Below are positions 14,890 through 23,623 of a stretch of 59,078 bases of DNA, piece after piece. Source of the stretch: Sulfuricella sp. (GTDB lineage: Bacteria; Pseudomonadota; Gammaproteobacteria; Burkholderiales; Sulfuricellaceae); the NCBI GenBank assembly GCA_018336195.1, contig JAGXQV010000022.1:1-59078 (forward strand), given 5' to 3'. Each line of letters opens with the position of its first letter. The first letter of the stretch is position 1. Made by a program: the position numbers and the translations under genes. The notes beneath the pieces are model-generated. The model ran no database searches. It had not been told where the DNA came from and saw nothing but the letters and a program-made list of their open reading frames with translations.

Positions 14890-17800
14890 TTTTCTTGCTC
14901 CGCCCGCTCTTTCCCGGCGCCGATCCGCGCTAGCCAGTAGAAGAACAGCGGGATGAACAGCGTGGCGATGAAGGTCGCCGCGAGCATGCCGCCGAATACC
15001 CCCGTACCCATCGAGCGGCGCGCCGCTGAGCCGGCGCCGCTGGCGAGCACCATCGGCAGCACGCCCAGGACGAAGGCCAGCGAGGTCATGATGATGGGGC
15101 GCAGCCGCAGGCGCGCCGCCTCGACGGTGGCTTCCCGCAACGCCATCCCGGCGGCGTGTTTCTGCACGGCGAATTCGACGATCAGGATGGCGTTCTTGGC
15201 GGCCAGCCCGATCAGTACCACCAGGCCGATCTGGAAATAGATGTCGTTGGGCATGTTGCGCGCCAGCAAGGCCAGCAGCGCGCCGCCCAGGGCGAACGGC
15301 ACGGCGAAGATCACCGCCAGGGGCAGCGACCATTTTTCATAGAGGGCGGCGAGGATCAGGAACACCATCACGATGGCGAAGACGAAGGCCTGCGCCGAGG
15401 CGGAGCCGGTGCGTTTTTCCTGGATCGCCTGGCCGGTCCAGGCGAACGAATAGCCTTCCGGCAGGCTGGCCTGGGCGGTTTCCTCGACGACGCGGATGGT
15501 GTCGCCGGAACTCACGCCGGGCGCGCCGTTGCCCAGCAGCTTGGCGGCAAGGAAGCCGTTGAAGCGCTCCAGTTGTTCCGGGCCGACGATGCCGCGCACC
15601 GTGGCGAGCGCCGCAAGCGGGATCATGTCGCCGCCCTGGGAGCGCACGTACACCTTGCCGATGTCGTCGGGCTTCATGCGGTACGGCGCTTCGGCCTGCA
15701 TCTGGACGCGGAAGGTGTGTCCCGACTTGTTGAAGTCGTTGACGTACAGCGCGCCCATGGTGCTTTGCAGGGTGTCGTAGACGTCGGTGAGGGGGACGCC
15801 GAGCGCCGTTGCCTTGGCTTCGTCCACGTCGACGTAGAGTTGCGGCACGGTGGGCCGGAAGAAAGTATTGACGGTGCCGATTTCCGGGCGTTTGCGGAGG
15901 GCTTCCATGAACTGGTTGACCACCCCGGCGAGCTTGAGGGGATCGCTGTCGGCGCGGTTCTGGATGTAGACCTCGATGCCGCCGGCGGATCCCAGCCCGC
16001 GGATCGGCGGGGGATTGAAAACCAGCCCCACCCCGTCGGGCTGCGTCATGCCCATCCCCATGAACTTGCCGGACAGCATTTCGGCGGTGCTGTGGCGCTC
16101 GTCCCAGGGTTTCAGGGGAATGAACATGGTGCCGATATTGGCGCGGTTGCTGCCGCCGATGAAGTCGAAGCCGCTCACCACGAACACGTGGTCCACCGCC
16201 GGATCCGCGACGATGCCGCGGCGGAAGCGCTCGCCGAACTTGCCGGTGCGCGCCAGCGTGGCGCCGTCGGGCAGCACCAGGGCGCTGATGAGATAGCCCT
16301 GGTCCTCGGACGGCACGAAACTGCCGGGGATGCGCTGCAACATCCACCAGCTCGCGCCGATCACCAGGGCGAACAGCAACGCGGCAAGCAGCCCGTGGCG
16401 CAGCACGGATCTCACCACCACGGTATAGCTGCGGGTGGACAGGGCGAGCGCGCGGTTGAACGGCACGAACAACAGGGATTCCTGGTGGCGGGGCTTGAGC
16501 AGCAGGGCGCACAGCGCCGGGGTGAGAGTCAGCGCCACCGTGCCGGAAATCACCACCGCGATGGCCACGGTGACCGCGAATTGCTGGTAGAGCCGGCCGG
16601 CGATGCCGCCCAGGAAAGCCACCGGGATGAATACCGCGCAGAGCACCATGACGATTGCCACGATGGCCCCCGAAACCTCGCCCATGGCCGCGATGGCGGC
16701 GTCCTTGGGAGACAGTTGCTGCTCGCTCATGTGGCGCTCGACGTTTTCCAGCACGATGATCGCGTCGTCCACCACGATGCCGATCGCCAACACCATGGCG
16801 AACAGGGTCAGGGTATTGATCGAGAAGCCGAACAGCCATAGCCCGGCGAACGTGCCGATCAGCGATACCGGCACCGCTACGATGGGAATCAGGGTCGCCC
16901 GCCAGCTTTGCAGGAACACGAAAATCACCAGCACCACCAGCAGGGCGGCAATCGACAGGGTAATCGTGACCTCGTGGATCGACGCGCTGATGAAGCGGGT
17001 GGTGTCGTAGGGAATGATGTAATCGACCCCAGCGGGGAATTTTCCCTTCAACTCGATCATCTTGGCGCGTACCGCCGCGCCGGTGGCGAGGGCGTTGGCG
17101 CCGGTCTGGAGGAACACCGCGAGGGCCACGGTGGGCTTGCCGTCGAGGGTGGTGGAGGCGTCGTAGCTTTGCGCGCCAAGCTCGACGCGCGCCACGTCCT
17201 TGAGGCGCAGGGCGCCGCCCGGCCCGCTGGCGCGCAGCACGATGTCGGCGAATTGCTCGGGATCGAGCAGCCGCCCCTTGGCCGTCACCGTGTAGGTCAG
17301 CACCTGGTCGGACGGCGCGGGTTCCTGGCCGATCTTGCCGGCGGCGTTCTGGGCGTTCTGGGCGCGCACCGCCTGGGCGATGTCGCTGGCGGTGACGCCG
17401 AGCTGCGCCATGCGGTCGGGTTTCAGCCAGATGCGGATGGCGTAGTCGCGCGCGCCGAAGATGAACACGTCGCCCACGCCGGGTACGCGCTTCAGCTCGT
17501 CCAACATGTTGATGGTGGCGTAGTTGCTGAGAAACAGCGTGTTGTAGCGGCCATCCGGCGAATTCAGGGCGCTCACTAGGAGGATGTCGTTGGAGCGTTT
17601 CAGCACCACCACCCCGTTGCGGCGCACCTCGTCGGGCAGGCGCGGCTCGGCGATTTTGACCCGGTTGGCGACGTTGATCGCCGCCATGTCGGCATTGGTG
17701 CCCACTTCGAAAGTGGTGGTGATGGTAAGCACGCCGTTGGCGGCGGCGGACGAGTTGAAATAGCTCAGCCCTTCGATGCCGCTGAGTTGCTCCTCGATAG

Positions 17801-17993
17801 GCGCCGCCACTGAGCGGGCCAGGGTTTCGGCGCTGGCGCCGGGATAGGTGGCGGTGATGACCACCGTGGGCGGGGCGATTTCCGGGTATTGGGCAACCGG
17901 CAGGACGCGCGAGGCGACCAGCCCGGCGATCACGATTACGATGGAGATGACCGAGGCGAAGATCGGCCGGTCGATGAAGAAGCGCGAGGTCAT
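14886..17993 (-). CDS. RND multidrug efflux permease, HAE1 (AcrB/MexB) type
   Basis: A 1035-aa inner-membrane pump, full length for the family. It begins MTSRFFIDRPIFASVISIVIVIAGLVASRVLPVAQYPEIAPP, with the AcrB-type GVGDVFIFGARDYAIRIWLKP porter segment. The membrane segment AMVLAIGIVVDDAIIVLENVERHM carries the proton-relay Asp pair. It exports hydrophobic or amphipathic toxicants by proton antiport together with the adaptor at 18004-19137 and the channel at 13498-14889. No adjacent TetR-type regulator is present, which is somewhat unusual. Confidence 0.95.
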   Translation of the reverse strand: MTSRFFIDRPIFASVISIVIVIAGLVASRVLPVAQYPEIAPPTVVITATYPGASAETLARSVAAPIEEQLSGIEGLSYFNSSAAANGVLTITTTFEVGTNADMAAINVANRVKIAEPRLPDEVRRNGVVVLKRSNDILLVSALNSPDGRYNTLFLSNYATINMLDELKRVPGVGDVFIFGARDYAIRIWLKPDRMAQLGVTASDIAQAVRAQNAQNAAGKIGQEPAPSDQVLTYTVTAKGRLLDPEQFADIVLRASGPGGALRLKDVARVELGAQSYDASTTLDGKPTVALAVFLQTGANALATGAAVRAKMIELKGKFPAGVDYIIPYDTTRFISASIHEVTITLSIAALLVVLVIFVFLQSWRATLIPIVAVPVSLIGTFAGLWLFGFSINTLTLFAMVLAIGIVVDDAIIVLENVERHMSEQQLSPKDAAIAAMGEVSGAIVAIVMVLCAVFIPVAFLGGIAGRLYQQFAVTVAIAVVISGTVALTLTPALCALLLKPRHQESLLFVPFNRALALSTRSYTVVVRSVLRHGLLAALLFALVIGASWWMLQRIPGSFVPSEDQGYLISALVLPDGATLARTGKFGERFRRGIVADPAVDHVFVVSGFDFIGGSNRANIGTMFIPLKPWDERHSTAEMLSGKFMGMGMTQPDGVGLVFNPPPIRGLGSAGGIEVYIQNRADSDPLKLAGVVNQFMEALRKRPEIGTVNTFFRPTVPQLYVDVDEAKATALGVPLTDVYDTLQSTMGALYVNDFNKSGHTFRVQMQAEAPYRMKPDDIGKVYVRSQGGDMIPLAALATVRGIVGPEQLERFNGFLAAKLLGNGAPGVSSGDTIRVVEETAQASLPEGYSFAWTGQAIQEKRTGSASAQAFVFAIVMVFLILAALYEKWSLPLAVIFAVPFALGGALLALLARNMPNDIYFQIGLVVLIGLAAKNAILIVEFAVQKHAAGMALREATVEAARLRLRPIIMTSLAFVLGVLPMVLASGAGSAARRSMGTGVFGGMLAATFIATLFIPLFFYWLARIGAGKERAEQEK

Positions 17994-18003
17994 GGGCGGC
18001 TCG

Positions 18004-19137
18004 CTATTTGCCGCCCGGCGCGGCGGGCGGATGCGCCGTTACCGGCGCGCCGGGCCGCAGCTTGAGGAGGTTGTCGACAATCACCTGGTCGCCGTCCTTC
18101 AGGCCGTCGAGGATCACCCAATCCTGGCCGTGCCAATCGCCGGTCGCGACGGGGCGCGCTTGGGCGGTGCCGTCGGCGGCGGCGACGAACACGAAGCGCC
18201 CCTGTTCGGATTGCTGCACGGCGCCCTGCGGCACCAGGAACACGTTATGGCGTTCCCCGCCGAGCAGGCGGGCGCGCACGAACTGGCCGGGCAGCAGCTT
18301 GGCGGCGGGATTGGCGAATTCAGCGCGCAATTGCAGGGTGCCGAGCTTGGGGTCGATCTGGGCGGCGGCGAAGTTGATGCGGCCCTGCTCGGGATAGCGC
18401 GTGCCGTCGGGGAGGAGCAGTTCCACGCCGCGCACGCCGGCGGGAGTCAGCCGGCCCTCGGGCAAGTGCGCCAACTCGGTTTCGGAAAGGCTGAAGCGCA
18501 CCCAGATCGGGTTGGGCTGAATCAAGGTGGTGAGCAGGTTGTCGCTGGTGCCGACCAGGGTGCCTTCGGAATGGACGGCGCGCCCGGAGATCCCGGCAAC
18601 CGGCGCGGCGACCGTGGTGTAGGAGAGATTGAGCGCGGCCTCGCGGACCTTGGCCTGGGCGGTTTGCAGGGCGGCCTGCGCCTGGGCCAGGGCGGAGGCC
18701 GCATCGTCGGCTTCGCGCTGGCTGATCGCCCGGGTCTCGGCCAATCCCTTGAGGCGCTGGGCCTCGCGGGCGGTCTGTTCGGTCTTGGCCTGCTGTTCGG
18801 CCAATTGCCCCCGGGCTTGCGCCAGGGCGATCTCGAAAGGCGCGCGGTCGATCTGGAACAGCGCCTGCCCGGCCTTGACCGGCTGGCCTTCCAGGTACAG
18901 GCGTTTTTGCAGGATGCCGCCGACCTGGGCGCGCACCTCGATTTCCCGTGCCCCCTCGGTCTGGCCGACCGCCTCGACGCCGGCGGCGACCTGGGTAGGG
19001 TGGACCTCGACCACCGTCACCGCCAGCGCCGTGGGTTTTCCGCCGCCGGGCATGGCCCCGCCCGGCTTGTCGGGCGCCGAACAGGCGCACAGCAGGCTGG
19101 TTAGCGCCACGATCGGAACGGTCAGGGATGCGCGCAT
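18004..19137 (-). CDS. RND efflux periplasmic adaptor (membrane fusion protein)
   Basis: A 377-aa lipoprotein (lipobox LTSLLCAC near residue 18) with AcrA-type domains. It has a lipoyl half (VVEVHPTQVAAGVEAVGQTEGAREIEVRAQVGGIL), an Ala/Gln-rich alpha-hairpin, the second half-motif (NLSYTTVAAPVAGISGRA) and the beta-barrel (GTLQLRAEFANPAAKLLPGQFVRARL). It bridges pump and outer-membrane channel. AGGAAAAACC precedes the ATG. It is the first gene of the three-gene operon, with 10 bp to the pump gene. Confidence 0.93.
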   Translation of the reverse strand: MRASLTVPIVALTSLLCACSAPDKPGGAMPGGGKPTALAVTVVEVHPTQVAAGVEAVGQTEGAREIEVRAQVGGILQKRLYLEGQPVKAGQALFQIDRAPFEIALAQARGQLAEQQAKTEQTAREAQRLKGLAETRAISQREADDAASALAQAQAALQTAQAKVREAALNLSYTTVAAPVAGISGRAVHSEGTLVGTSDNLLTTLIQPNPIWVRFSLSETELAHLPEGRLTPAGVRGVELLLPDGTRYPEQGRINFAAAQIDPKLGTLQLRAEFANPAAKLLPGQFVRARLLGGERHNVFLVPQGAVQQSEQGRFVFVAAADGTAQARPVATGDWHGQDWVILDGLKDGDQVIVDNLLKLRPGAPVTAHPPAAPGGK

Positions 19138-19156
19138 GGTTTTTCCTATGGTTATC

Positions 19157-19249
19157 GGTAGGAGCCTGCCTTGCGGGCGAACGATGCCGCAAAGCCGAAG
19201 CCATGTCTCAAATAGCGACAGCGTATCGCGAGCGCGGCCCGCTCCTACC
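19157..19249. repeat. REP-like inverted pair upstream of the efflux operon
   Basis: GGTAGGAGC at 19157-19165 and its exact complement GCTCCTACC at 19241-19249 bound two REP-like units (CTTGCGGGCGA and TATCGCGAGCGCGGCC). The REP core is similar to that inside the MITE-like elements, but the CCTGATT ends are absent. Placed between the divergent ends of the efflux operon and the chemoreceptor gene. Confidence 0.65.
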
Positions 19250-19273
19250 TATGATCTTTCACGTCGGACCAAG

Positions 19274-20899
19274 CTACGTCCGGAACCGCGCCACCGCGGT
19301 TTGCAGTTGTCCCGCCAGTTGCAGCAGGTGCACCGCGGAATCCGAGACATCCGCCGTCGCGGCGCTGTTCTGCTCGGTCATCTGGGCGATTTTCTCGACG
19401 TTGCGGGCGATGCCTTGGCCGGCCATGTCCTGTTCGCGGGCCGCCGAGGCGATATCCCGCACCTTGAATGCCGCCTGCTTGGTGCTGTTGCTGATCTTGG
19501 AAAACACGTTGCCGGCTTCGCTCGCCAATTTCACGCCCTCGCCGGCATGATTGCTGGAGTGCTCCATATCCTGCACGGCGTCGGCGGTCTCGCGCTGGAT
19601 CGCCTCGATCAGGCCGCCGATTTCGGTGGTGGCCGAGGCGGTGCGCTCCGCCAGTTTCCTGACTTCGTCCGCCACCACCGCGAATCCCCGCCCGGTGTCG
19701 CCGGCGCGCGCCGCTTCAATGGCGGCATTGAGCGCCAGCAAATTGGTTTGTTCGGCGATTTCCTTGATGACGTGGACGATGCTGCTGATCTCGTTGGAAC
19801 GGGCCGACAGCGCGGTGATCCGTTCGGCGGAATCGGCCACCCGGGTGGCGATTCGCGACATGCCCTGGGCGGCATCCTGCACTACCTTCTCGCCGTGTTC
19901 GACGAAGCCGGTGGCCTGTTCGGAAAGCGTTTCGCTTCCCTGCGCATGGTCGGCCACCTCACCGATGCTGACGCTGATCTCCTCGACGGCGGCGGCCATT
20001 TCGGCGGCGGCTTCCGCCTGGACATTGCAGCTTTCCGTGAGTTGCGCGGTGGCGCTCGCCAATTGTTCGGCATCGGTGGCGACCTGGGTTGCCACGCCGA
20101 CCACCTCGCGCATCGAGGCGCCCATCTTTTCGAGAGTCTGGTTGAGATGGCAGGCCATATCGCCCAGCTCGCACTTGCTGGCGATATGCACCCGCGCGGT
20201 GAGGTCGCCGGTTTCGCCGATACGGGTGACGTGTTCCTGCATCTTGTTGAGCGGATGGAGGATGGAGCGAATCAGCACGAACGCCACCAGGAAGGAGATC
20301 GCCAGGCTGGCGAGGCCCAGCGCTGCCGCGGTCTTTCTTACCCAGGCCGCCAGTTCCTCGGTCCGGGTGAGTTCGATGCTCGCCTCGTCGACCTGGGATT
20401 TGACGAAATGCCCCAGGGCGCCCTGCAGCGAGTCGCTGGCCTTGTCGAAATCGCCCATCAGCCGGTTACCCGCGGGCGGCCCGCCCTCGACGTAGGCCTG
20501 GGCCATTGTCAGGCCGGTTTGGTAATAGGCGGTGAAGCGTGATTTGAGAACCTGCAATTCTTTCAGGCCATCGCGATCCTGCTCGACGGCGAACATTTTC
20601 TCGAACTGGTCGGTGGCGCGCAGGAAGCTGTCGTAGCTTTTCCGTGCTTCCTTGAAACCGTCGTCGAGTCCGTCCTGGGCGCGGGTGGCCGAGATGTCGG
20701 AGAGATATTGCTGAACCTGGATGACGTCGCGCTCCATGTCCCGCGCCAGCATCGCGTAGACGATGCTCTCATCCCGGACTTTCTTGGCGGATTCGTGAAT
20801 ACCGCCTACCACGGACCACAGCCAGATGCCGAAACCGACCGATAAAAGCAGCGGCACGGCAACGGCGAGGGAGATCTTTGGGCCGATTTTCATTTCCAC
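19274..20899 (-). CDS. Methyl-accepting chemotaxis protein
   Basis: A 541-aa receptor: an N-terminal membrane segment ([23 protein letters not shown]), a periplasmic helical domain of about 150 residues, a second segment ([21 protein letters not shown]), HAMP and a signalling domain. The hairpin tip [34 protein letters not shown] binds CheA/CheW. The periplasmic part looks like a four-helix bundle sensor of unknown ligand. A GTG start at 20899 has AGGAA at good spacing; an ATG two codons on is an alternative. No other chemotaxis genes are nearby. Confidence 0.93.
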   Translation of the reverse strand: MEMKIGPKISLAVAVPLLLSVGFGIWLWSVVGGIHESAKKVRDESIVYAMLARDMERDVIQVQQYLSDISATRAQDGLDDGFKEARKSYDSFLRATDQFEKMFAVEQDRDGLKELQVLKSRFTAYYQTGLTMAQAYVEGGPPAGNRLMGDFDKASDSLQGALGHFVKSQVDEASIELTRTEELAAWVRKTAAALGLASLAISFLVAFVLIRSILHPLNKMQEHVTRIGETGDLTARVHIASKCELGDMACHLNQTLEKMGASMREVVGVATQVATDAEQLASATAQLTESCNVQAEAAAEMAAAVEEISVSIGEVADHAQGSETLSEQATGFVEHGEKVVQDAAQGMSRIATRVADSAERITALSARSNEISSIVHVIKEIAEQTNLLALNAAIEAARAGDTGRGFAVVADEVRKLAERTASATTEIGGLIEAIQRETADAVQDMEHSSNHAGEGVKLASEAGNVFSKISNSTKQAAFKVRDIASAAREQDMAGQGIARNVEKIAQMTEQNSAATADVSDSAVHLLQLAGQLQTAVARFRT

Positions 20900-20967
20900 G
20901 ATGCGTTCCTTTCCCTGAGGGCAACCGAATGATTGCCGCAGGTTCAGGTTAGGTGGCGGCTAGGGGA

Positions 20968-21015
20968 GAATCCATTCGGATGTTCGCCTAGGGGGATAAG
21001 GAGTTTCACCAATTG
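20968..21015 (+). promoter_or_regulatory. 48-bp palindromic regulatory motif, copy B
   Basis: Matches copy C at 30 of 48 positions, including GAATCCATTCGG and TGTTCGCCTAGGGGGAT. It lies 64 bp before the outer-membrane protein gene at 21080 and about 70 bp before the divergent chemoreceptor start, so it could act on either. The symmetric core is less perfect than in copies A and C. Confidence 0.5.
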
Positions 21016-21079
21016 AAAACGAGAGGATCGCCACCTAGCCTAAACCTGTCGCCTAATTTTTAGTGGAGAACCCCATCGC

Positions 21080-21868
21080 ATGAAACACTTATCCTCCCCC
21101 TGTTTTCGCCAAGCCGGCCTGGCGCTGGCACTTGCCGCCTCCCTGACCGGCACGCCCGCGCTGGCCGCTCCCGACGAGATCCAGGTCTACACCGACGACA
21201 TCAACGAGCCTGGCGAAATGGGGCTGGAGATTCACACCAACTACGTGACCAGGGGCCGCGATTCGGCGTTTTACGATGGCGAACGCCCGCCCAACCATGT
21301 GCTGCGGGTAACCCCGGAATTTTCCGTCGGCCTGGCCAAGGGCTGGGACGCCGGTTTCTATCTGCCCATGGCTTGGGCAGCGGGCGGCGGCGCCACGCTG
21401 GACGGGGTGAAGGCGCGCATCAAGCGCCTCGAAAAGAATGGTACGGAAGAGGATGCGCTGTATTACGGCGTGAACCTGGAAGTCGGCTACAGCCAGTTGA
21501 GAATCGCGGAACATCGCTGGAACGCCGAGTTGCGCGGCATTCTCGGCATGGAGAAGGGGGGCTGGCAACTGACCGCCAACCCGATTCTCGGCTGGGACGT
21601 TTCGGGCGGCGGCAAAGTCCCCGACGTCGATCTGGCCCTCAAGCTTTCCCGCAAAGTGGGAGCGGGCTACGCGTTCGGCGTCGAGCACTACGCCGAACTC
21701 GGGGCCGCCGATCATCTCCATGCCTGGCGCGAATCGGCCCAGTCCACCTTTCTGGTTATGGAGTACGAAGGCAAGGGCTGGGACATCAACCTCGGCATCG
21801 GCCACGGCTGGACCGAGCCAGCCGACAAGACCACGATCAAGGCGATCTTCGGCATTCCCTTCAAATAG
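21080..21868 (+). CDS. Predicted outer-membrane beta-barrel protein
   Basis: A 262-aa precursor with signal peptide (LALALAASLTGTPALA-AP). The mature part alternates polar and hydrophobic residues and ends IKAIFGIPFK, as barrels do. EIQVYTDDINEPGEMGLEIHTNYVTRGR and LRVTPEFSVGLAKGWDAGFYLPM are typical of a family of uncharacterised transporter-like outer-membrane proteins. It follows the copy B motif and precedes the HupH-like gene by 55 bp. The substrate is unknown. Confidence 0.65.
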   Translation: MKHLSSPCFRQAGLALALAASLTGTPALAAPDEIQVYTDDINEPGEMGLEIHTNYVTRGRDSAFYDGERPPNHVLRVTPEFSVGLAKGWDAGFYLPMAWAAGGGATLDGVKARIKRLEKNGTEEDALYYGVNLEVGYSQLRIAEHRWNAELRGILGMEKGGWQLTANPILGWDVSGGGKVPDVDLALKLSRKVGAGYAFGVEHYAELGAADHLHAWRESAQSTFLVMEYEGKGWDINLGIGHGWTEPADKTTIKAIFGIPFK

Positions 21869-21923
21869 TCGCGGCGTTGCCCCTACCCACAACCGGTTTG
21901 ATGGTTACATTCAGGAGATAGGC

Positions 21924-22448
21924 ATGATAGTCGAGAGCTTCCAACCCAGCTTGGCCCATAACAACCAGCAAGTCCCGTTGGGCGCGGATATGCCGCATGG
22001 CGAACACGCGGCGAAACACCCAAGCCCCCCCACGTTCTGGATACACCCCGACACGTCCTCGGGGTTGACCATCGCTACGGCACTTGGCTCTTCCGCGCTG
22101 GCGCTGGTTTCGGAAATCGCGGTGTGTGCCGCCCGCTTCGTGGCGACCGGCGAAGGCACTTCCATCGATCTGCGCTGTTTGAAGGCGATGCCCGGGGAAC
22201 GCGACATCCTGGCGAACCTGTTGGGCAAGGGCGAGGTTTTCTCGGTAGAGGATACGCGGGGCCACAGCGAGTTCCAGGAAACCCTGGTTCCTTGTGTGTG
22301 GTGGGTTCGCCACCGCAATAGCGACGATGAAACGGTCGGCGAACTGATCGAAATCGGCGACATTTCCGCCGTTGTCACGGGCGACCGGGGGGCGGTCGCC
22401 CCCGGGCTTGAAGCCCTGCGTTCCCGCCTGTCCGTCTGGCGGGCATAG
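21924..22448 (+). CDS. HupH/HyaF-like hydrogenase expression protein
   Basis: A 174-aa protein. The middle and end match the HupH C-terminal domain pattern: ANLLGKGEVFSVEDTRGHSEFQETLVPCVWWVRHRN, then GELIEIGDISAVV (GEGEV... QET.FPGVW.V in the family). HupH/HyaF helps maturation of the small subunit of uptake [NiFe] hydrogenases. It is shorter than full HupH (about 280 aa), so only one domain is present. CAGGAGATAGG precedes the ATG. The next genes are HyaD- and HupF-like, which supports the call, yet no hydrogenase structural gene is in the window. Confidence 0.65.
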   Translation: MIVESFQPSLAHNNQQVPLGADMPHGEHAAKHPSPPTFWIHPDTSSGLTIATALGSSALALVSEIAVCAARFVATGEGTSIDLRCLKAMPGERDILANLLGKGEVFSVEDTRGHSEFQETLVPCVWWVRHRNSDDETVGELIEIGDISAVVTGDRGAVAPGLEALRSRLSVWRA

Positions 22449-22522
22449 GGAGCCGCCCGGCAGCAACAAATTGCCGCTGACCTAACCGCGACAGCTGAGA
22501 CGACTAACAGGAGGGATATGGC

Positions 22523-22678
22523 ATGAATGGGAAACCGGCTTTTGCAGCAACGGCGGCCACGGTATTGGCCGCTTCCGGGGCAGCGGCGCAATACCTGCGC
22601 AACCCCGCCGGCGGCAGCGAGGAGTTGCTTCTGAAATGCCAGACGAACACACGGGAGGACGTGAAATGCTTGCGTTGA
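22523..22678 (+). CDS. Small peptide in hydrogenase-maturation cluster (51 aa)
   Basis: MNGKPAFAATAATVLAASGAAA then QYLRNPAGGSEELLLKCQTN... VKCLR. AGGAGGG lies 7-8 nt upstream, and its end overlaps the start of the HyaD-like gene by 13 bp, so it is probably translated. The Ala-rich N-terminus may be a membrane segment or signal peptide, and two Cys sit in the tail. Family not recognised; it may be a small accessory protein peculiar to this cluster. Confidence 0.4.
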   Translation: MNGKPAFAATAATVLAASGAAAQYLRNPAGGSEELLLKCQTNTREDVKCLR

Positions 22679-23295
22679 TGCCTTGGGACAAAGCGGCACA
22701 GGCAGCGGCGGATCTCGCCGGCGGCGTGGAAAACGTGGTGGTGCTGGGAATCGGCAATCTATTGTGGGCGGACGAAGGCTTCGGCGTCCGCGCCGTGCAG
22801 GAACTGCATCGCCGCTGGCGTTTCCCCAAGCGGGTAACGCTGGTGGACGGCGGTACCCAGGGATATAGCCTGCTCCATTACGTGCAGGCGGCGGACAAGA
22901 TGATCATCTTCGATGCCGTCGATTTCGACCTGCCTCCCGGCAATCTCAAGGTATTGAGAAACGAGCATGTCCCGCGCTTCATGGGCGCCAAGAAACTGAG
23001 CCTGCACCAGACCGGCTTCCAGGAAGTCCTAGCCATCGCGGAACTGAATGGGCAACTGCCGAACGAACTGGTGCTGATCGGCGTGCAGCCCGAGGATTTC
23101 GAGGATTATGGCGGAAGCCTGCGCCCGGTGGTCAGGAAACAGATTGAGCCGGCCCTGGAATTGGCGCTCGCCAACCTCCTGCGCTGGCGCTGCGAGCCAG
23201 AGCCGCGCGGCGCGGAGACCGTGGAACCGCTTTTGCCGACGGGCCTCGACCTGGCCGCCTTCGAAATGGGATGCTCGCAATTGGGAGCGCTGTGA
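22666..23295 (+). CDS. HyaD/HupD-like [NiFe]-hydrogenase maturation protease
   Basis: A 209-aa protein of peptidase family A31: VLGIGNLLWADEGFGVRAVQEL, LVDGGTQGYSLLHYV, FDAVDF, LSLHQTGFQEVL and LIGVQPEDFEDYGGSLRP. The Ni-sensing residues of the family (Glu in ADEGFG, Asp in LVDGG, His in LHQTG) are all present. The enzyme removes the C-terminal extension of the hydrogenase large subunit after Ni insertion. The start at 22666 has GGGAGG upstream. A C-terminal extension of about 40 residues is beyond the usual 160-170. The hydrogenase itself is not in the window. Confidence 0.85.
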   Translation: MLALMPWDKAAQAAADLAGGVENVVVLGIGNLLWADEGFGVRAVQELHRRWRFPKRVTLVDGGTQGYSLLHYVQAADKMIIFDAVDFDLPPGNLKVLRNEHVPRFMGAKKLSLHQTGFQEVLAIAELNGQLPNELVLIGVQPEDFEDYGGSLRPVVRKQIEPALELALANLLRWRCEPEPRGAETVEPLLPTGLDLAAFEMGCSQLGAL

Positions 23296-23414
23296 TGTGT
23301 ATCGGGATTTCCATGCAGGTTCTGGAGAACGACGGTGTCACGGCGTTGCGCGGGGAAACCGACATCGACGCTTACTTCCCCGATCTGGTGGATGCCGCTG
23401 CTTGCACCGCCTAA
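23295..23414 (+). pseudogene. Truncated HupF/HypC-like hydrogenase chaperone
   Basis: Starts MCIGISMQVLENDG, matching the conserved MCIGIPMQV N-terminus of HupF/HypC chaperones, including the essential Cys2, and overlaps the protease stop (TGATG). It ends after 39 residues instead of 80-100, with DIDAYFPDLVDAAACTA unlike the family. A MITE-like element begins 26 bp after the stop. The break lies before that insertion, so an earlier deletion or rearrangement probably removed the 3' half. Confidence 0.65.
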
Positions 23415-23440
23415 AGGACTATCGACAACTCATGAAAGAT

Positions 23441-23609
23441 CCTGATTGGCGCTGATTTTCAGCTATTGGTTCGGTTCTTCGTAGCGGCCTTGGCCGCGAT
23501 TGCGGTGCCTCTTCGTGATACCTTCTGTCGCGGGCAAGCCACGCTCCTACAGGATAAAGAGTCATTTATTTGAAACATCCGGCCAAGCTGAAGATCAGCG
23601 CTAATCAGG
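23441..23609 (+). mobile_element. MITE-like element, copy 3 (169 bp)
   Basis: Identical by eye to copy 2 over all 169 bp, with both terminal inverted repeats. The flanks share GAAAGAT (23434-23440 on the left; 23612-23618 on the right, offset by two bases), an imperfect target duplication. Its right end lies only 14 bp before the glutathione transferase ATG, so it supplies or replaces that gene's leader. Confidence 0.85.
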
Positions 23610-23623
23610 AAGAAAGATTACCC

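Noticed and set aside
23441-23609. MITE-like copy 3 as the direct cause of the HupF/HypC truncation
   Set aside because: The HupF/HypC stop codon lies 26 bp before the element, and the sequence diverges from the family earlier still.
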